From NCBI GenBank assembly GCA_011391115.1, contig JAABRC010000044.1, positions 1 to 9,441 on the forward strand: a DNA stretch of 9,441 bases, written 5' to 3'. Shown piece by piece: positions 6,810-9,441 of the stretch (position 1 is its first letter; every line of letters starts with the position of its first letter). Below the pieces are notes generated by a model. It was not told where the DNA came from. It saw only the letters and a program-made list of their open reading frames with translations, and searched no databases. The position numbers were made by a program, and so were the translations under genes. Source of the DNA: Candidatus Egaibacter danicus (GTDB lineage Bacteria; Pseudomonadota; Gammaproteobacteria; Burkholderiales; Burkholderiaceae).

Positions 6810-8726
6810 ATGTCCATGTATCGCCAACTTTGGCTTGCGATCATTGTCAGTACGCTGCTGGCGCTTTGCGGTGGGCTGCTGGCTTCGCTGCTCAGTGCGC
6901 GTGGCTACCTGGAGTCGCAGCTTTCTATCAAAAATACCGATAACGCTACCGCTTTGGCCTTGTCCCTGAGTCAAAGTAACCCAGAGGCGGTCATGGCGGA
7001 TTTGGTCGTCGCTTCGCTTTTTGATCGCGGCCACTACGAGTTGATACGTATTACGGAGCCTGGCGGAAAGCCAATGACCGAGCGCGTGGCTCCCATGGGT
7101 GATTTGGGAGTGCCAGACTGGTTCGTGAAGTTGTTGCCGATTCATGCTGAGCCTGGGGTGGCTCAAATCAACAATGGATGGAAGCAGTTTGGTACGGTCA
7201 CCCTGGTTAGCCACTCCAGGTTTGCCTATGGGGCACTGTGGAAGAGTGCGTACGAGATGGTGCTGGCTCTAACGGCAGCGGGCTTGTTTGGAGGCTATCT
7301 GGGCTCGTTGGTCCTGCGCCGCTTGCGCGCCCCCTTGAATACTGTCATCGAGCAGGCGGTTGCAATCACCCAGCGCCGATTTGTGACTGTGGACGAGCCT
7401 AAAGTACCCGAGCTCAAGCAGCTTGCCGCGGCAATGAATGCGACGGTGGGACGTCTCAAATCCATGTTTGAAGAGGAGGCGAACCGCCTGGAAGCCGTGA
7501 GACGCGATGCCAATTGCGATGCGCTTACCGGTTTGGCTAATAGAGGCTACTTTCTGGCCCGGCTGCATGATGGCGTGACTGCGGAGGACTCAGTCGGCGG
7601 GACTTTGCTTATTGCACGCCTTGCCAACCTGTCTACCCTCAATGAATCATTGGGTCGGACCGTTACCGACGAGTTGTTGCAGGCATTTGGTAAAGGTATC
7701 TCTGACTTTTCTATGCGTTATCCGGAAGCCCTGGCAGCCCGTTTGAACGGAGCAGACTTTGCGCTGTTACTTCCTGGCCTGGCACTGCCACAGGAGGAGG
7801 CGAATGCGCTACTACAAAACTTGATACTGGAGTCGGCAGCCTTTTTGCAAGAGCAACCAAGCACCTGGCTGGCCTGCGGCCATTTCTCCCGCGGACTCGA
7901 TATGGAGTCAGTATTGGCTCAGGTGGACTCTGCACTTGCCGCAGTTGAGGCAGGAGGATGCAATGGTTTGCGCAGCATAGATATGCACGAAGGGGACGAA
8001 ATCCCCAGAAGTGCCATTGAGTGGGCCAAGGTGATTCAACGCGCATTAGACAAGCGTTGGGTGAGACTCGTATCATTTCCCGTTACCGCACTCGATGGTC
8101 AGTTGCTCCATAGGGAGTGCCCGTTGCGGCTGATGTTCGACGATACGGGCGAATGGCAGCCGGCTGGCCGATTTCTGCCGGTGGCTGAGCGGCTCAAACT
8201 GACCCCAAGGCTTGACCTCGCCGCCGTGGCGCTGGGGCTTGATGAGCTTGAGGCCAAACCTCAACTCACAGGTCTGGCCATCAATCTCTCGGCAAGTTCT
8301 ATTCAATTACCCGAGTTTCGTATCGAATTGCAGAAGATTCTCAGGCAACGCGAAAGTGCGTCTCGCCTGTGGCTGGAGGTTGCAGAAACGGGTGTGTTGG
8401 CGCATTTCGAAGCATTTCGTGCACTGTGTTCAGAACTTCGCGATATAAACTGCCGGTTGGGCATCGAACACTTTGGCAGGCAGTTCAGTGAATTTGGACG
8501 CATGCATGATCTGGGCCTCGACTACATCAAGGTAGACGCCAGCTTCATCAGAGGCCTTGCCTTCAACCCGGGCAATCAGGCCTTTCTAAAAGGGTTGTCG
8601 GTGATTGCCAAAGGAATTGGACTCACCGTGATCGCTGAAGGAGTGGATAGTGAATCCGATCTCCGAATTCTGGCCGATGTCGGGTTTGACGCAGCGACCG
8701 GTCCGGCGATAAAAGAAATCTTTTAA
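6810..8726 (+). CDS. lapD: LapD-like inner-membrane c-di-GMP receptor (LapD/MoxY-N, HAMP, degenerate GGDEF-EAL)
   Basis: LapD reports cytoplasmic c-di-GMP to the periplasm by binding and sequestering LapG. The 638 residues match the family. TM1 is about 8-30, the periplasmic LapD/MoxY-type domain 31-145, TM2 148-170, HAMP 170-222, degenerate GGDEF about 232-392 and degenerate EAL about 402-638. W124 (NNGWKQFG) fits the periplasmic Trp that contacts LapG in P. fluorescens (W125). The GGDEF motif is NGADF (313-317) with no RxxD inhibitory site, so cyclase activity is not expected. In the EAL domain the signature reads ECP (436-438), the usual DDFG is EHFG (553-556) and AEGVE has become AEGVD (609-613). 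Some ligand positions remain (N492, E523, K574), which fits binding without hydrolysis. The Shine-Dalgarno GAGGAG (6797-6802) is 7 nt before ATG 6810; ATG 6816 is a close in-frame alternative. It is probably co-transcribed with lapG and convergent with the adhesin gene. Confidence 0.95.
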   Translation: MSMYRQLWLAIIVSTLLALCGGLLASLLSARGYLESQLSIKNTDNATALALSLSQSNPEAVMADLVVASLFDRGHYELIRITEPGGKPMTERVAPMGDLGVPDWFVKLLPIHAEPGVAQINNGWKQFGTVTLVSHSRFAYGALWKSAYEMVLALTAAGLFGGYLGSLVLRRLRAPLNTVIEQAVAITQRRFVTVDEPKVPELKQLAAAMNATVGRLKSMFEEEANRLEAVRRDANCDALTGLANRGYFLARLHDGVTAEDSVGGTLLIARLANLSTLNESLGRTVTDELLQAFGKGISDFSMRYPEALAARLNGADFALLLPGLALPQEEANALLQNLILESAAFLQEQPSTWLACGHFSRGLDMESVLAQVDSALAAVEAGGCNGLRSIDMHEGDEIPRSAIEWAKVIQRALDKRWVRLVSFPVTALDGQLLHRECPLRLMFDDTGEWQPAGRFLPVAERLKLTPRLDLAAVALGLDELEAKPQLTGLAINLSASSIQLPEFRIELQKILRQRESASRLWLEVAETGVLAHFEAFRALCSELRDINCRLGIEHFGRQFSEFGRMHDLGLDYIKVDASFIRGLAFNPGNQAFLKGLSVIAKGIGLTVIAEGVDSESDLRILADVGFDAATGPAIKEIF

Positions 8727-8732
8727 AAAGAA

Positions 8733-8763
8733 TGGCCTGCCTGCCGGTGCAGCATGAAGGCCA
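8733..8763 (-). terminator. Probable Rho-independent terminator of the adhesin gene
   Basis: TGGCCT (8733-8738) and AGGCCA (8758-8763) form an outer stem, with an inner CTGC/GCAG stem (8741-8744 and 8749-8752) around a CGGT loop. Read on the minus strand, the hairpin lies 20 nt after the adhesin stop and is followed by TTCTTTTT, the expected T-tract. On the plus strand no T-run follows, so it is a poor terminator for lapD. Confidence 0.55.
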
Positions 8764-8783
8764 GCCGAGCTCCACGAGGCAGA

Positions 8784-9441
8784 TCAATCGACCTGAAGCT
8801 TGCCGTTGGTTAGCAGGTTCTGGATGATCGATTGATCGTTCAATGTGCCCCCGCTGGTAAGGTCAACGCCCTGCAGCACGATGGCCTGGTCGACGTAGGC
8901 TGCGTTATAGCCACTGATGAAGCCACCACCACTGCTGATGTGCACAGTAGTGTTGCCTCCGCTGGTTTCAAAGTGAAGGTAATTGAGCAAATTGCCTGCG
9001 GCAACACCGGAATGACTCTCGCCCTGGAGAAGGTCACGCAGGTCGAGTACATCGCCGCCAGCGCCAGAGGCGGCGTTGTCGAATATTTGTATGGTGTCGA
9101 TCGCTGGCGTCCCAACTGCCCCTTTGTCTGATAGCGACCACACGAATACATCTGAACCATTGCCTCCTGACAGGATGTCATTGCCGCCGCCGCCTGCCAG
9201 TACGTCATTTCCGTCGCCTCCCAGAAGGGTGTCGTTCCCCAGCCCACCGCGCAGCACATCATCGCCCGTTCCACCGGTCAGCGAATCGTTGCCAAGATCA
9301 CCCACCAGAATGTCGTTCCCAGCGGCTCCGTCGATCGTGTCATCCCCGGCGCCACCATTGATCAGATCATTGGCGCTGTTGCCTGTCAGTGTGTTGTTGC
9401 CCGAATCACCCCCGATCGAGTTGGTAATGGCACGCAGCGTG
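8784..9441 (-). CDS. C-terminal end of a large RTX adhesin secreted by a type I system (LapA-like; start outside the window)
   Basis: The frame is open to the right edge, so only the last 218 codons are visible. They begin with about ten 9-residue RTX repeats of the GGxGxDxxx type (for example GGTGDDVLR, GGLGNDTLL, GGDGNDVLA), which bind Ca2+ and fold the protein after export. A C-terminal secretion domain of the VCA0849-type T1SS target family follows: SDVFVWSLSDKGAVGTPAID, then GGDVLDLRDLLQGES, NLLNYLHFETSGGNTTVHIS, and DQAIVLQGVDL. This class is typical of giant biofilm adhesins such as LapA. Together with lapG, lapD and the TolC-like gene nearby, it is inferred to be the LapG substrate; its N-terminal cleavage site (TAAG/PAAG-type in known LapA proteins) is not in the window. 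The GTG at 9305-9303 lies inside the repeat run and is not a real start. The gene is convergent with lapD, 57 nt away. Confidence 0.93.
   Translation of the reverse strand, partial: TLRAITNSIGGDSGNNTLTGNSANDLINGGAGDDTIDGAAGNDILVGDLGNDSLTGGTGDDVLRGGLGNDTLLGGDGNDVLAGGGGNDILSGGNGSDVFVWSLSDKGAVGTPAIDTIQIFDNAASGAGGDVLDLRDLLQGESHSGVAAGNLLNYLHFETSGGNTTVHISSGGGFISGYNAAYVDQAIVLQGVDLTSGGTLNDQSIIQNLLTNGKLQVD
9141..9410 (-). repeat. Ten tandem 27-nt RTX repeat units
   Basis: There are ten consecutive 9-codon units. From the C-terminal side they start with GGNGSDVFV (9141-9167), GGGGNDILS, GGDGNDVLA, GGLGNDTLL, GGTGDDVLR and GDLGNDSLT (9276-9302), then GAAGNDILV, GGAGDDTID, GNSANDLIN and GDSGNNTLT (9384-9410). 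The central units fit the calcium-binding consensus best. The two at the N-terminal end (GNSANDLIN, GDSGNNTLT) are degenerate, and more may lie beyond the edge. The repeats vary at DNA level, so they are not recent copies. Confidence 0.9.

Noticed and set aside
8784..9305. Separate small RTX protein starting at the GTG at 9305
   Set aside because: The frame continues open with further RTX repeats to the window edge, and the GTG is the Val of a repeat unit.
9141..9410. Tandem 27-nt periodicity as a CRISPR or minisatellite
   Set aside because: Units are diverged in DNA but keep the GGxGxDxxx protein pattern in one frame, so they are RTX repeats; there are no spacers.

Overview
The window is chromosomal DNA from a Gram-negative betaproteobacterium. 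The uvrA, MFS and ssb proteins look like those of Burkholderiales, most likely Comamonadaceae (Rhodoferax or Polaromonas-like). This placement is inferred from protein style, fairly high GC and gene order; no database search was possible.

Left part (about 1-4063), housekeeping: the first 394 codons of uvrA (minus strand, running off the left edge), a complete GcvA/AmpR-like LysR regulator on the same strand, then an MFS transporter and ssb on the plus strand. A strong hairpin with T-runs on both flanks ends ssb and also serves the convergent gene that follows. The uvrA/ssb neighbourhood is familiar; the LysR gene looks like an addition to it.

Right part (about 4101-9441), accessory: a surface-adhesion module of the Lap type. 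It holds a TolC/LapE-like outer-membrane channel (minus) with an unusual C-terminal NTF2-like domain; then, divergently, a LapG-like periplasmic cysteine protease and a LapD-like inner-membrane c-di-GMP receptor with degenerate GGDEF and EAL domains. Convergent to lapD is the C-terminal end of a large RTX adhesin with a type I secretion target domain, running off the right edge.

Expected mode of action, from the Pseudomonas fluorescens Lap paradigm: the adhesin is exported by a type I system (ABC ATPase and membrane-fusion protein not in this window) through the TolC-like channel and stays anchored at the surface. When c-di-GMP is high, LapD binds it through its dead EAL domain and sequesters LapG. 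When c-di-GMP falls, LapG is released and clips the adhesin near its N-terminus, freeing the cell from the biofilm. All sequence hallmarks needed for this (LapG Cys-His-Asp, the LapD periplasmic Trp, degenerate EAL, RTX/T1SS tail) are visible. The adhesin N-terminus with its expected cleavage site lies outside the window.

Most unusual points: the NTF2-like domain fused to the outer-membrane channel, and two chained three-codon ORFs in front of lapG that take its only strong Shine-Dalgarno sequence.
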